A DNA stretch of 64,000 nucleotides from an uncultured Pelagibacteraceae bacterium (GTDB lineage Bacteria > Pseudomonadota > Alphaproteobacteria > Pelagibacterales > Pelagibacteraceae), in the NCBI GenBank assembly GCA_902538445.1, contig CACBFE010000001.1:1-64000 (forward strand), written 5' to 3'. Within the stretch, counting starts at the first letter, position 1. Each line of letters opens with the position of its first letter. Of the stretch, positions 8,555 to 16,888 are shown one piece after another. The notes beneath the pieces were generated by a model, which saw only the letters and a list, made by a program, of their open reading frames with translations, was not told the origin of the DNA and ran no database searches. Position numbers and translations under genes: made by a program.

Positions 8555-9475
8555 ATGGGTTTATTTGATAAATTTAAAATAGGATTAGGTAAAAGTTCAG
8601 ATGGGCTCTCTACTGGTTTTAAAAATATATTTTCCAAAAAAAAAGTTGATGAAACTGTTCTTACAGAATTTGAAGAGTTAATAATTACATCTGATGCGGG
8701 AGTAGAAGTTGCAAAAGAACTAAGAAAAGATTTTGAGAACTTCAAAGTTGATAAAAAGTTAGAAGATCATAAAGAAATTTTAAAACTGATAGCGGATAAA
8801 TTAGCAATTAATCTTCAAAAGTACGAAAAAGATCTAAGCCTGATGGGAAATGCAAAGTCTGCTGTAATTGTTGTTTCTGGTGTAAACGGTGTTGGAAAAA
8901 CTACTAGTATTGGAAAACTCGGGAAGTATTTTAAAGATAATAATAGATCCGTTGTTTTTGGAGCTGCCGATACTTTTAGAGCAGCAGCCATAGATCAACT
9001 GCAAGTTTGGGCTGCGAAAGTCAAAGTTGATATTATTAAATCTGAAGTCAATAGTGATCCAGCCTCTGTAGCTTTTAAAACTGCTGAATTTGCAAAAAAA
9101 AATGAGATTGATGTAGCTTTGATTGATACAGCGGGAAGACTTCAAAATAAAAAGAATTTAATGGAAGAGTACAAAAAAATTATTAATGTCCTTAAAAAAA
9201 TTGACCCTTCATATCCTAACGAAGTAATTCTTGTCTTAGATGCAACTACAGGGCAAAATGCATTAAATCAAGTTGAAGAATTTAGTAAAATTCACAATCT
9301 TACAGGTCTTATAATTACAAAACTTGATAGCACAGCAAAAGGAGGTGTGGTTTTAGCTATTTGTAAAAAATATAATTTACCTATAGTTGCAGTAGGGATG
9401 GGAGAAAAAGAAGATGACTTACAACCCTTTAATGCTGAATACTATTCAAAAGCTCTGTTAGGAATTGAAAACTAA
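8555..9475 (+). CDS. ftsY: Signal recognition particle receptor FtsY
   Basis: Membrane-associated GTPase that docks the SRP at SecYEG. It has the N domain, then P-loop SGVNGVGKTTSIGKL, a GAADTFRAAAIDQL segment, LIDTAGRLQNKKNLMEE and ITKLDSTAKGG. At 306 residues it is close to the minimal NG form: the acidic A domain found in E. coli is essentially absent. The 3' end overlaps the convergent hydrolase gene by 18 bp. Confidence 0.96.
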   Translation: MGLFDKFKIGLGKSSDGLSTGFKNIFSKKKVDETVLTEFEELIITSDAGVEVAKELRKDFENFKVDKKLEDHKEILKLIADKLAINLQKYEKDLSLMGNAKSAVIVVSGVNGVGKTTSIGKLGKYFKDNNRSVVFGAADTFRAAAIDQLQVWAAKVKVDIIKSEVNSDPASVAFKTAEFAKKNEIDVALIDTAGRLQNKKNLMEEYKKIINVLKKIDPSYPNEVILVLDATTGQNALNQVEEFSKIHNLTGLIITKLDSTAKGGVVLAICKKYNLPIVAVGMGEKEDDLQPFNAEYYSKALLGIEN

Positions 9476-10261
9476 AAACTTTTTTAAAGAATTTAAAAGT
9501 TGATCATTAAACTCCATCATATGATCATCGATATCAGAAAAATAACTAAACTTAGGTTGATTGGCATTTTCAAATAATTTTGTCCCCATTTTGAAAGGGA
9601 CAACATTATCTTTCTTGCCGTGCATCACCAAGATAGGAACATTTATATTTTTGATTTTTTTTAAAGAGTCGTATCTGTCTTTTATTAATAAATCGATTGG
9701 TAAATAAGGGTAATAAATTTTTGCCGCATCAGCAATCGAGGTAAAAGGTGACTCTAAAACAATTCCTGCAAAAGAATTATTCTGGCCCAATTCTGTAGCT
9801 ACACCTGTGCCTAACGACTCGCCATATAAAATTATGTTTTTATTTATAACACCGGCCTTGTTAAGCCATTCAACTGATTTTCTAGCATCATTATATAAAT
9901 TTTTTTCTGTAGGCTTACCTGGATTACCACTAAATCCTCTCCATGAAATTATAAGAATATTTATATCTAGTTTATTTAGTTCATTAAGCTTATGAACCCT
10001 ATTAGTTAGATCGCCTGCATTACCATGAAAGTATAGAATAGTTTTATTTTTTTTTAAGTCTTTTTCCAAAAACCATGATTTAAGTTTTATATCTTTATCA
10101 ACCTCAATAAAAACTTCTTTATAATCAAATTGAATTTCATCTCCAGTGTAGTTATTTTCACTTGGGTGATAAAGTAATTTTCTTTGGTATAGATAAGTGA
10201 AAAGTACAATTATAATGTAGGCTAATATAATTGATGACAAAGCTAAATAAAAATACTTCAT
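9458..10261 (-). CDS. Alpha/beta hydrolase, BEM46/ABHD13-like, membrane-anchored
   Basis: A hydrophobic segment at residues 5-25 is followed by a hydrolase domain: LYFHGNAGDL (oxyanion region), ISWRGFSGNPGKPTEK, nucleophile Ser in LYGESLGTG, Asp in VMHGKKDNVVP and His in IDDHMMEF. This resembles the BEM46 family of anchored serine hydrolases, whose bacterial substrates are mostly unknown. It is last in a minus-strand run below the TRAP transporter genes and overlaps the DMT transporter gene by 4 bp, so it may act on something handled by that operon; this is only inference. Confidence 0.8.
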   Translation of the reverse strand: MKYFYLALSSIILAYIIIVLFTYLYQRKLLYHPSENNYTGDEIQFDYKEVFIEVDKDIKLKSWFLEKDLKKNKTILYFHGNAGDLTNRVHKLNELNKLDINILIISWRGFSGNPGKPTEKNLYNDARKSVEWLNKAGVINKNIILYGESLGTGVATELGQNNSFAGIVLESPFTSIADAAKIYYPYLPIDLLIKDRYDSLKKIKNINVPILVMHGKKDNVVPFKMGTKLFENANQPKFSYFSDIDDHMMEFNDQLLNSLKKFLVFNS

Positions 10262-11160
10262 ACTTTTTTCCTAGCGAAATAAACTCCAGTAAAGACCAGT
10301 AAGCCACCTAAATAATGAAAACTGAGAAGAGGTTCTTCAAAGATTATAATTCCAAAGATAGATCCATAGACTGCAAATAAATATAAAGTAAACCCAGCAA
10401 AGGATGCGCCTACGTATTTTTGTAATCTTGTATACAAGGAAAAAGCTATAATGCTTGGAGAAATTGCTGCAAATATAATCCAGAACAAAAATGTCTGATT
10501 ATAGTTTGTCTTTGCAAAGTAAGTATTTTCTAAAATAAAAAATGGGAAAAGTGATATGAATCCAAACATAGCGATTAAAGTAAATCGAGCCATCAAACTA
10601 AATTTTGATTTCCAGTTTAATAAATAAATTGAGTAAAGAGCCCAGCCTAAGGCTGCTCCCAAAACCCATAAATCACCTGATGTAAAATTTAGGTTAATTA
10701 AAAAATCTAAATTACCTTTAGATATAATTGTAAAAACACCTGTAATACAAATTAATAAGCCCAATATTCTAAAAAAACTAATTTTTTCTTTAAAGAATAG
10801 AATTGATAAAAAAATTATTATTACTGGTGAAGATGTATATATTATACCAATATTAGCCATTGTTGTTGTCATGCCTGCAAGATTTGGGAAAGCTCCACAT
10901 ATACCACAGCCCATTGAGCCTAAGAAAAACAGCTTAAAAAACTCTTTATTAAATTCTTTTTTATATTTTAAAATTTCATTAAAAAAAAAGGGGAATAATA
11001 TGATGAATACTGTAAACCATCGCCAAAACGCTAAAGAAATAGGAGGCACAAACTCCACACCTCCTCTTGCAACAATAGTATTTGTAGCCATAAAAATTGG
11101 CTGAATTAACAAAAGTAAATAAGGAGCGTAAGGATTATTTTTTGTCAATGAAGGCTTCAT
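10258..11160 (-). CDS. DMT superfamily (EamA) transporter
   Basis: 300 residues with about ten hydrophobic segments arranged as two EamA repeats (each of five helices), typical of drug/metabolite exporters. Recognisable bits are the N-terminal PIFMATNTIVARGG and FFKEKISFFRILGLLICITGV ending the first repeat. The substrate cannot be inferred; members export amino acids or other metabolites. Its start overlaps a small membrane-protein gene by 26 bp and its end overlaps the hydrolase gene by 4 bp, so it is part of the same operon. Confidence 0.82.
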   Translation of the reverse strand: MKPSLTKNNPYAPYLLLLIQPIFMATNTIVARGGVEFVPPISLAFWRWFTVFIILFPFFFNEILKYKKEFNKEFFKLFFLGSMGCGICGAFPNLAGMTTTMANIGIIYTSSPVIIIFLSILFFKEKISFFRILGLLICITGVFTIISKGNLDFLINLNFTSGDLWVLGAALGWALYSIYLLNWKSKFSLMARFTLIAMFGFISLFPFFILENTYFAKTNYNQTFLFWIIFAAISPSIIAFSLYTRLQKYVGASFAGFTLYLFAVYGSIFGIIIFEEPLLSFHYLGGLLVFTGVYFARKKV

Positions 11161-11332
11161 AGAACATCATTACAATTACCATACCCATTAAAATATAAAC
11201 AGGAAGCACATCAAAAAAACCTATCATCATTGATCTAGTCAATGTTGTTGCTAAACCTATTAAAAAAAAGGTACAGAGCGCAACTCCAATAATTATTGTA
11301 ACTTTATCCTTCATCTCTACAATTTTTTTCAA
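11135..11332 (-). CDS. Small two-helix membrane protein, unknown
   Basis: 65 residues with two hydrophobic stretches (about 10-30 and 37-59) and charged ends (KDK, IDKK). No family recognised. It overlaps the amidase gene by 29 bp and the DMT gene by 26 bp; starting at the second Met (11314) would cut the first overlap to 11 bp. It is in the same direction as its neighbours and the frame is clean, so I think it is real, but small overlapping frames are the least certain kind. Confidence 0.55.
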   Translation of the reverse strand: MKKIVEMKDKVTIIIGVALCTFFLIGLATTLTRSMMIGFFDVLPVYILMGMVIVMMFYEAFIDKK

Positions 11333-12638
11333 GCCAGTTAGCTGTTCCTAAAAATCTCAAGTCATCAAGTTTATCGCCAACTAATTGAACTCCTAATGGT
11401 AAGTCATTTTCTCCTGTAAGTAAAGGTAATGAAATTGTAGGTAAGCCAAGATAAGTCCAAATCTTTTGAAAGTCTGCACTTCCAGTAGATTTTAATCCTT
11501 TGTCAGCAACACCGCTTGATGATGGAGTTATAATTCCATGATAGTCCTCAAAAACTTCTTTATATGACTCATAGCTTTGCTTCATAAAATCTGAAGCGTC
11601 TCCGTATTCTTTTGCTGAATATCTTAATCCTCTGGAAATAGCTTCTCTCATTTCTTTGGAAAGTTTTGTTTTATCTTTTTCATAATAAACTTGAAAATTA
11701 TTTGCCATGTCAACTTCATGAATTATTTGATGGTACTTTGGAATATCATCAAAATATGATGGTGTGTCAAAGACTTCTATATTCTTTTTAAAATTTTTTA
11801 TTAAAAATTCAAAAGCCTGCTGTGATTTTTTATTAATATCTTTCCAATTTTTTGTTTTATAAAAAATAAACTTAGGATCAAAAACAGGACCTTTCTCGCA
11901 TTCCTCCAACATCTTTTCTGCAGCGAAGTAGACAGTTGAGGGATCATGTAAATCTTTTCTAATTAATGACTTAGCAAGTAATGCAACATCTTTCACTGTT
12001 TTACCAAATACACCCACTGTATCCAATTTATCTGAAACTTTAAGGACACCGTTTCTTGAGATAAGTCCATAAGAAGGTTTATAACCAACAACTCCACAAT
12101 ATGATGCTGGCCTAATTACTGAACCTCCAGTTTGAGAGCCAACAGATAAAGGCGCCATGTGAGCTGAAACCGCAGCTGCTGATCCACTTGATGACCCTCC
12201 GGGTGTTCTTGAGTAATCATGGGGATTTTTAGTTTTAGAGGGATGTATGTATGCAAGTTCACAAGTGACAGTCTTACCCATTATAATCGCACCCGAATTT
12301 TTTAGTAAGTTTACAATTTCAGAGTCTTGTGAGTTAGACATTTTTTTTCTAAAAACTGTCCCGCATTCAGTTGGCATGTCATAAGTTCCAATAATATCTT
12401 TTATTGCGACTGGCATCCCATGTAGTGGTCCTAGAGGTTTTCCTGATTTTCTGTAAGTATCTGCTTCTTCAGCTTTTTCTATTAAAAGTTTTTTATCTAT
12501 AAATTGCCAAGCTTGAACATCCTTTTCAAATTTTTTTATTCTATCCAGATATGCTGTGCAGAGATCAACGGATGACATTTCACCTGAACGAAGTTTTTGA
12601 GATAATTCGTAAGCACTTAAAGATGTAACGTCTATCAT
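11304..12638 (-). CDS. Amidase-signature family hydrolase
   Basis: Related to GatA and other Ser-Ser-Lys amidases. Triad visible: Lys in PVAIKDIIGTYDM, cis-Ser in SQTGGSVIRPASYCG, nucleophile in PGGSSSGSAAAVSA. At 444 residues it is shorter than GatA (about 485), and no gatC/gatB lies nearby, so a catabolic amidase is more likely than the tRNA amidotransferase subunit. It is 9 bp downstream of the TRAP permease gene dctM; it may release an acid or ammonia from an imported amide, but the substrate is unknown. Confidence 0.87.
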   Translation of the reverse strand: MIDVTSLSAYELSQKLRSGEMSSVDLCTAYLDRIKKFEKDVQAWQFIDKKLLIEKAEEADTYRKSGKPLGPLHGMPVAIKDIIGTYDMPTECGTVFRKKMSNSQDSEIVNLLKNSGAIIMGKTVTCELAYIHPSKTKNPHDYSRTPGGSSSGSAAAVSAHMAPLSVGSQTGGSVIRPASYCGVVGYKPSYGLISRNGVLKVSDKLDTVGVFGKTVKDVALLAKSLIRKDLHDPSTVYFAAEKMLEECEKGPVFDPKFIFYKTKNWKDINKKSQQAFEFLIKNFKKNIEVFDTPSYFDDIPKYHQIIHEVDMANNFQVYYEKDKTKLSKEMREAISRGLRYSAKEYGDASDFMKQSYESYKEVFEDYHGIITPSSSGVADKGLKSTGSADFQKIWTYLGLPTISLPLLTGENDLPLGVQLVGDKLDDLRFLGTANWLEKNCRDEG

Positions 12639-12647
12639 TTAAATTTG

Positions 12648-14009
12648 TTAATTAGCAAATAATGCATCTGGCAACCAAAGCGCTATTCCTGGGAAGAGGT
12701 ACATTAAAAACATAGCTAATATAACTATACCTAAAAAAGGCATAATGCCTTTGAATATTTCCATTAACTCCACATTTTTAGTTTGCACACCTTTTAAATA
12801 GTATGCGGACATCGCCATGGGAGGAGTTAAAAATGAGGTTTGTAAATTTAATGCAATTAGCATTGCAAAAAAGTAAGGGTTAACTCCAAAAAATTCTACT
12901 AGAGGTAAAAAAATTGGAACAAAAATAATTAATATCTCAGTCCACTCTAATGGCCAACCGAGTAAGAAAATTATTATTTGCGTAATTACTAAGAACTGCC
13001 AAGGCTGTAGGTTCATTGATTTAAAGAAATGCTCAAATACTTCGTGGCCACCTAAATACGAAAAGACTGATGCAAAAGTCCATGAACCAATAAACAACCA
13101 CATAATCATAGCAGTCGTTTTTGCAGTTAAAAATACAGACTCTTTAAAATTTTTCCACTTAAGTGTTTTATAAAAATATGAAAGTATTAATGCTCCAAAT
13201 GCTCCAACAGCTGCTGCCTCTGCAGGTGTTGCTAGTCCTCCTAAAATAGTTCCTAATACTAAAATTATTAAAGAGAAAAGCGGTAAGAAAGAAACCATTA
13301 CCTCTTTTAGAATTACTGATCTTGGTGGAATATCTTCTTTAGGTGGTTTAGGTGCAATCGAAGGATTAAAATAAGCTAAAGTTACTGCATAACCAATATA
13401 AAGCCCTGCTAATAATAAACCTGGAAAAATTGCTGCAGCGAATAATCTTAAAGGAGAGAGTTGAGCAATTACAGAATAAACGATTAACATAATGCTAGGC
13501 GGAATTAAAATACCCAAACAACCTCCAGAACAAATTACTCCAGAAGCAAACTTTTTATCATATCCAGCTCTGATCATCGCCGGCCAAGCAAGAAGCCCCA
13601 TTAAAGTTACCACGGCTCCTATAATTCCAGTCGCTGTAGAAAATAATGCACATGTAACTAATGCAGCTACTGCCATTGAAGCTGGTAGTCTATGAGAAGC
13701 TAGTCTAATCGCAAAAAATAATCTTGAAACTATTCCAGCTCTTTCAACTAAATACCCCATAAATAAAAAGAGTGGGACCGCAGTCAAAACTGTATTATCC
13801 ATTACGGTATAAGTATTTTGAACGAATAATTGGAAGATTCTATTATCAAAAAGATGTTCCATTCTTGTCGGATCAAAGTAAGCGTAATAACCAAAACCAA
13901 CTCCCATTGCCATTAATGTAAATGCTATTGGGAATCCAAGTAGCACTGCAAAAAGGAATATTCCCATCATTAAAATTGCAATTTCAGGATTTGTTAAACT
14001 AAATAACAT
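12648..14009 (-). CDS. dctM: TRAP transporter large permease (DctM)
   Basis: Carries substrate across the inner membrane using the sodium gradient, with DctQ and the periplasmic DctP. About 12 hydrophobic segments over 453 residues; family marks include PLFLFMGYLVERAG, GCLGILIPPSIMLIVY and LNLQTSFLTPPMAMSAYYLKG. It overlaps dctQ by 11 bp, so the two are translationally coupled. Confidence 0.93.
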   Translation of the reverse strand: MLFSLTNPEIAILMMGIFLFAVLLGFPIAFTLMAMGVGFGYYAYFDPTRMEHLFDNRIFQLFVQNTYTVMDNTVLTAVPLFLFMGYLVERAGIVSRLFFAIRLASHRLPASMAVAALVTCALFSTATGIIGAVVTLMGLLAWPAMIRAGYDKKFASGVICSGGCLGILIPPSIMLIVYSVIAQLSPLRLFAAAIFPGLLLAGLYIGYAVTLAYFNPSIAPKPPKEDIPPRSVILKEVMVSFLPLFSLIILVLGTILGGLATPAEAAAVGAFGALILSYFYKTLKWKNFKESVFLTAKTTAMIMWLFIGSWTFASVFSYLGGHEVFEHFFKSMNLQPWQFLVITQIIIFLLGWPLEWTEILIIFVPIFLPLVEFFGVNPYFFAMLIALNLQTSFLTPPMAMSAYYLKGVQTKNVELMEIFKGIMPFLGIVILAMFLMYLFPGIALWLPDALFAN

Positions 14010-14583
14010 CTTTTTGATCCTCGTCTTGTGAAGTTCTCATTAACATTTTTTCTGTCTCCTCTGCTACAACCATTCGAGCAGGCCAATGACCAGTTTGAAT
14101 GCAAATTATTGATCTACAAACTTCGCTTATACCTTGAATAACTAATAAAATTCCCGCAGCAGGAATTAAAGATTTAGCCATATAAATTTGAATTTGTGCA
14201 GGACTATTCCAACTTGTTTCTTTAATCTTCCAAGCTAATGACGCATATTCGTAACCATAAAACGCTAGAGCAAGCACACCTGGAAAGAAAAATATAAAAT
14301 ATAAAACTAAATCGATGTAACCCTGAGTTCTTGGTTTAAAAAGTCTGTAAATTACATCACCTCTCACATGAGCCTCAGTAGAAAGAGTGTAAGCACCTGC
14401 CATCATAAAAATCGCACCGTACATTTGTAAACTGAAATCAAAATTCCATAAGGTAGGGGCATTAAAGGCATATGCCATAATAACTTCGTAGCAAGTTCCG
14501 CCCATCAAAATTACTATACACCAAGAAAACGCCTTTCCAACGGAAGTGCTTAAAGTATCTGCAAAATGAATAAATCCCCTCAT
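13999..14583 (-). CDS. dctQ: TRAP transporter small permease (DctQ)
   Basis: 194 residues with four hydrophobic segments; the GAIFMMAGAYTLSTEAHVRGD segment in the middle is typical of DctQ proteins, as is the first-helix region. It partners DctM, which it overlaps. It is separated from dctP upstream by 84 bp holding a strong terminator-like hairpin, so it is probably made at a lower level than the binding protein. Confidence 0.9.
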   Translation of the reverse strand: MRGFIHFADTLSTSVGKAFSWCIVILMGGTCYEVIMAYAFNAPTLWNFDFSLQMYGAIFMMAGAYTLSTEAHVRGDVIYRLFKPRTQGYIDLVLYFIFFFPGVLALAFYGYEYASLAWKIKETSWNSPAQIQIYMAKSLIPAAGILLVIQGISEVCRSIICIQTGHWPARMVVAEETEKMLMRTSQDEDQKDVI

Positions 14584-14621
14584 GAAATTTTAAACTATTC
14601 TAATTTTTTTGTTATTTCCAT

Positions 14622-14654
14622 AAAAAAAGGGGGCGCAAATACGCCCCCTTTTTT
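14622..14654 (-). terminator. Stem-loop between dctP and dctQ
   Basis: A 7-bp GC stem (GGGGGCG, loop, CGCCCCC) at 14629-14648 flanked by seven A and six T, giving a T tract on the minus strand after dctP. It looks like a rho-independent terminator, leaky enough to let some transcription reach dctQM, or a 3' stabiliser of dctP mRNA. Binding proteins are usually needed in excess of the permease, which fits. Confidence 0.85.
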
Positions 14655-14667
14655 GTTTAAAATATAA

Positions 14668-15816
14668 TTAAATTTTAACTTTTGCTATTGAGCCGAACTC
14701 ATTCTCATAAGCCAACTTGTAATTAGGCTGATTCATGAGTAAGTACTTCATAACCCTCTTAGCGTATTTCTTCTGTGAGTCTACAATCTTTTTAAAGAAT
14801 GGATCTTTCTTATTGAAATCTCCAATTACTTTATCCCAACCTTTTAACTGTTGAGCTAAGATCGCATCAGATGTTTGATACACATTTACTTTGTGCTGGT
14901 TCATCAATTTAGATAAGTCAGCAGAGTATCTTACTAATGCTTTAAAGTAGTTATCACTGTTCGCAGCATAAGCAGCATTTTTTAGAATAGCCTGATGCTT
15001 AGGCGATAATCCATTAAATGTCTTCTTATTTACTGGAATTTCAAACATCTCTTGTGATTGGTGGAAGCTTCCTAAGTGATAATGCTTAGAAACGTCTTGC
15101 ATACCAAACTGAGAGTCTGAAGTTGGGTTGTTAAACTCAGCAGCTTCAATCAAACCTGTCTTCATTGCAGGCTGAATTTCACCACCTGGTAATTGTCTTA
15201 CAACCATTCCCATTGCTGTTAATACGTTAGTAGCTAAACCTACTGTTCTGTACTTCATACCTTTTACATCAGATACTTTTGTTACGTTCTTTTTGAACCA
15301 TCCAAAAGGCTGTGCAGGCATTGGCATATGGAAGAAACCAATATAATCAAAACCGACTTTTGCAAGTGTTTCATCATAAAGTTTTCTACCTCCACCATAC
15401 TCTATCCATCCCATAATTTCTTGAGATGACATTCCGTATGACGGACCAGTACCGAATAGAGAAGCTGCTGGATTTTTTCCATACCAATAAGCTGTTACCC
15501 AGTGTCCCATATCAAGTACACCTGAACTTACTGCTTGTCCAATCTCCGAAGTCTTAACTACAGCTCCAACTGGCTGAAGATCAATTTTTAATTCACCTCC
15601 AGACATGTCGCCTACCATTTTTGCGTAGTCGCCAGCCATTTCAAAGAAAATGTTAGCGCCTGACGGCCAAGCCGCTTGCATCTTTAAAGTTTGAGGAGCA
15701 CCTAAAGCAATGTTTGGCATTGCAACAGTTGCTGCCGCTGCAGCACCCGTAGCTGCTGCTGCTTTAAAGAACTTACGTCTTGATGGAGTTTTTACTCCTT
15801 TTATTTTTTTTGACAT
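14668..15816 (-). CDS. dctP: TRAP transporter substrate-binding protein, TakP-like
   Basis: Periplasmic receptor of the TRAP system, 382 residues. It begins with a twin-arginine-type signal (SRRKFFKAAAATGAAAAATV; cleavage probably near ALGA-PQ, about residue 40). The mature part resembles the TakP/lactate-binding group: GHWVTAYWYGKNPAASLFG, GMKYRTVGLATNVL with the conserved Arg, and PGGEIQPAMKTGLIEAAEF. This group binds 2-oxo or 2-hydroxy monocarboxylates. A strong GGAGG ribosome site precedes the ATG, and GC content is visibly higher than in its neighbours, both pointing to high expression. The next genes upstream oxidise or reduce 2-hydroxyacids, supporting such a substrate. The specific ligand is inferred. 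Confidence 0.9.
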   Translation of the reverse strand: MSKKIKGVKTPSRRKFFKAAAATGAAAAATVAMPNIALGAPQTLKMQAAWPSGANIFFEMAGDYAKMVGDMSGGELKIDLQPVGAVVKTSEIGQAVSSGVLDMGHWVTAYWYGKNPAASLFGTGPSYGMSSQEIMGWIEYGGGRKLYDETLAKVGFDYIGFFHMPMPAQPFGWFKKNVTKVSDVKGMKYRTVGLATNVLTAMGMVVRQLPGGEIQPAMKTGLIEAAEFNNPTSDSQFGMQDVSKHYHLGSFHQSQEMFEIPVNKKTFNGLSPKHQAILKNAAYAANSDNYFKALVRYSADLSKLMNQHKVNVYQTSDAILAQQLKGWDKVIGDFNKKDPFFKKIVDSQKKYAKRVMKYLLMNQPNYKLAYENEFGSIAKVKI

Positions 15817-15930
15817 ATGTCCTCCGTTAGTTAATTAACCAAAAGATTTAAGCACAAACTCAAATCAGAGTCTCCATATATTTTTAGAATTATTTTAAAG
15901 TAAATTCATTGAATTCAATCTGAAGGTGTA

Positions 15931-16887
15931 TTAATTTACCTGATCTTGTGGTTTTTTTCCTGAGAAAAAATCTTCCAAATTTTTTGTAGCTCGATATGCC
16001 ATATCCCACCTTGTCCTTTTTGTAGCACTTCCTAAATGAGGAAGTAAAAAAATATTTTTTAACTTTAAATATTCAGGATGAATTTTTGGCTCACCATTGT
16101 AAACATCTAAACCATAAGCAAACACTTTCCCATTTTTCAAAGCCTCAACCATAGCATCATCATCAACCACATCACCTCTTGCTGCGTTGCCTATCACTGT
16201 ATTTTCCTTTAAATAACTTAAAGTCTCTTTATTGATTAGGTTTTTTGTTTCTGGTGTGGCTGGACAATTAATTGATAAAAATTCACTTTTTTCAAACAAA
16301 CTTTTTATATCTCTATGATAAATCGCACCATCCTCTAAATCAGAAGAAAGTTTAGATCTATTATGATAGTGAATTTCCATGCCAAAAGCCTTTGCTCTTT
16401 TAGCTACCGCTCTTCCAATTCTGCCCATTCCAAGAATTCCTAATCTCTTGTTTGACATTTGTTTTCCTAATAAAAAATCAAAAGACCATTTCCAGTTTTG
16501 AGTTTCGGCTGCAATACGACCCTCATAAGCTCTCCTAGACGCTCCTAATAAAAGTAATATTTGGATGTCAGCTGTGGCGTCAGTTAAAACATCAGGGGTA
16601 TTTGTTACTGTAATTCCTTTTGCTTTAGCAGCTTGAATATCTATATTTCCAAAGCCAACTGCACCGTTAGCAATAATTTTAATAGAGCTTGATAATTTTG
16701 ATATAGTATCAGCATTAATTGGGTCAGTAACCGAACTTAAGATTCCGTCATAATTTTTAGATCCATCAATAATTTCTTGAGGCTTATAAATTTTGTCATC
16801 TTTATTTAAATTAACTTCAAATAAGTTTTGAAGCTTCTCCTCGTTTTCTTTAAGGAGCCTTCTAGTAACAAAAATTTTTTTTTTCAT
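15931..16887 (-). CDS. D-2-hydroxyacid dehydrogenase (glyoxylate/hydroxypyruvate reductase-like)
   Basis: NAD(P)H-dependent enzyme of the GyaR/GhrB group, 318 residues. Rossmann motif LGILGMGRIGRAVAKRA, catalytic Arg in NAARGDVVDDDAM, Glu in GLDVYNGEP and His in LLPHLGSAT. It probably interconverts glyoxylate/glycolate or hydroxypyruvate/glycerate. It is one base from glcF, so it is co-expressed with glycolate oxidase. Running both enzymes on one substrate pair would be a futile cycle, so the real substrate may differ or direction depends on redox state. Confidence 0.88.
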   Translation of the reverse strand: MKKKIFVTRRLLKENEEKLQNLFEVNLNKDDKIYKPQEIIDGSKNYDGILSSVTDPINADTISKLSSSIKIIANGAVGFGNIDIQAAKAKGITVTNTPDVLTDATADIQILLLLGASRRAYEGRIAAETQNWKWSFDFLLGKQMSNKRLGILGMGRIGRAVAKRAKAFGMEIHYHNRSKLSSDLEDGAIYHRDIKSLFEKSEFLSINCPATPETKNLINKETLSYLKENTVIGNAARGDVVDDDAMVEALKNGKVFAYGLDVYNGEPKIHPEYLKLKNIFLLPHLGSATKRTRWDMAYRATKNLEDFFSGKKPQDQVN

Positions 16888-16888
16888 T

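Noticed and set aside
15817-15930. Glycine riboswitch upstream of the 2-hydroxyacid genes
   Set aside because: The gaps around dctP, glcD and the aminotransferase show no paired glycine-aptamer signature and most are too short.
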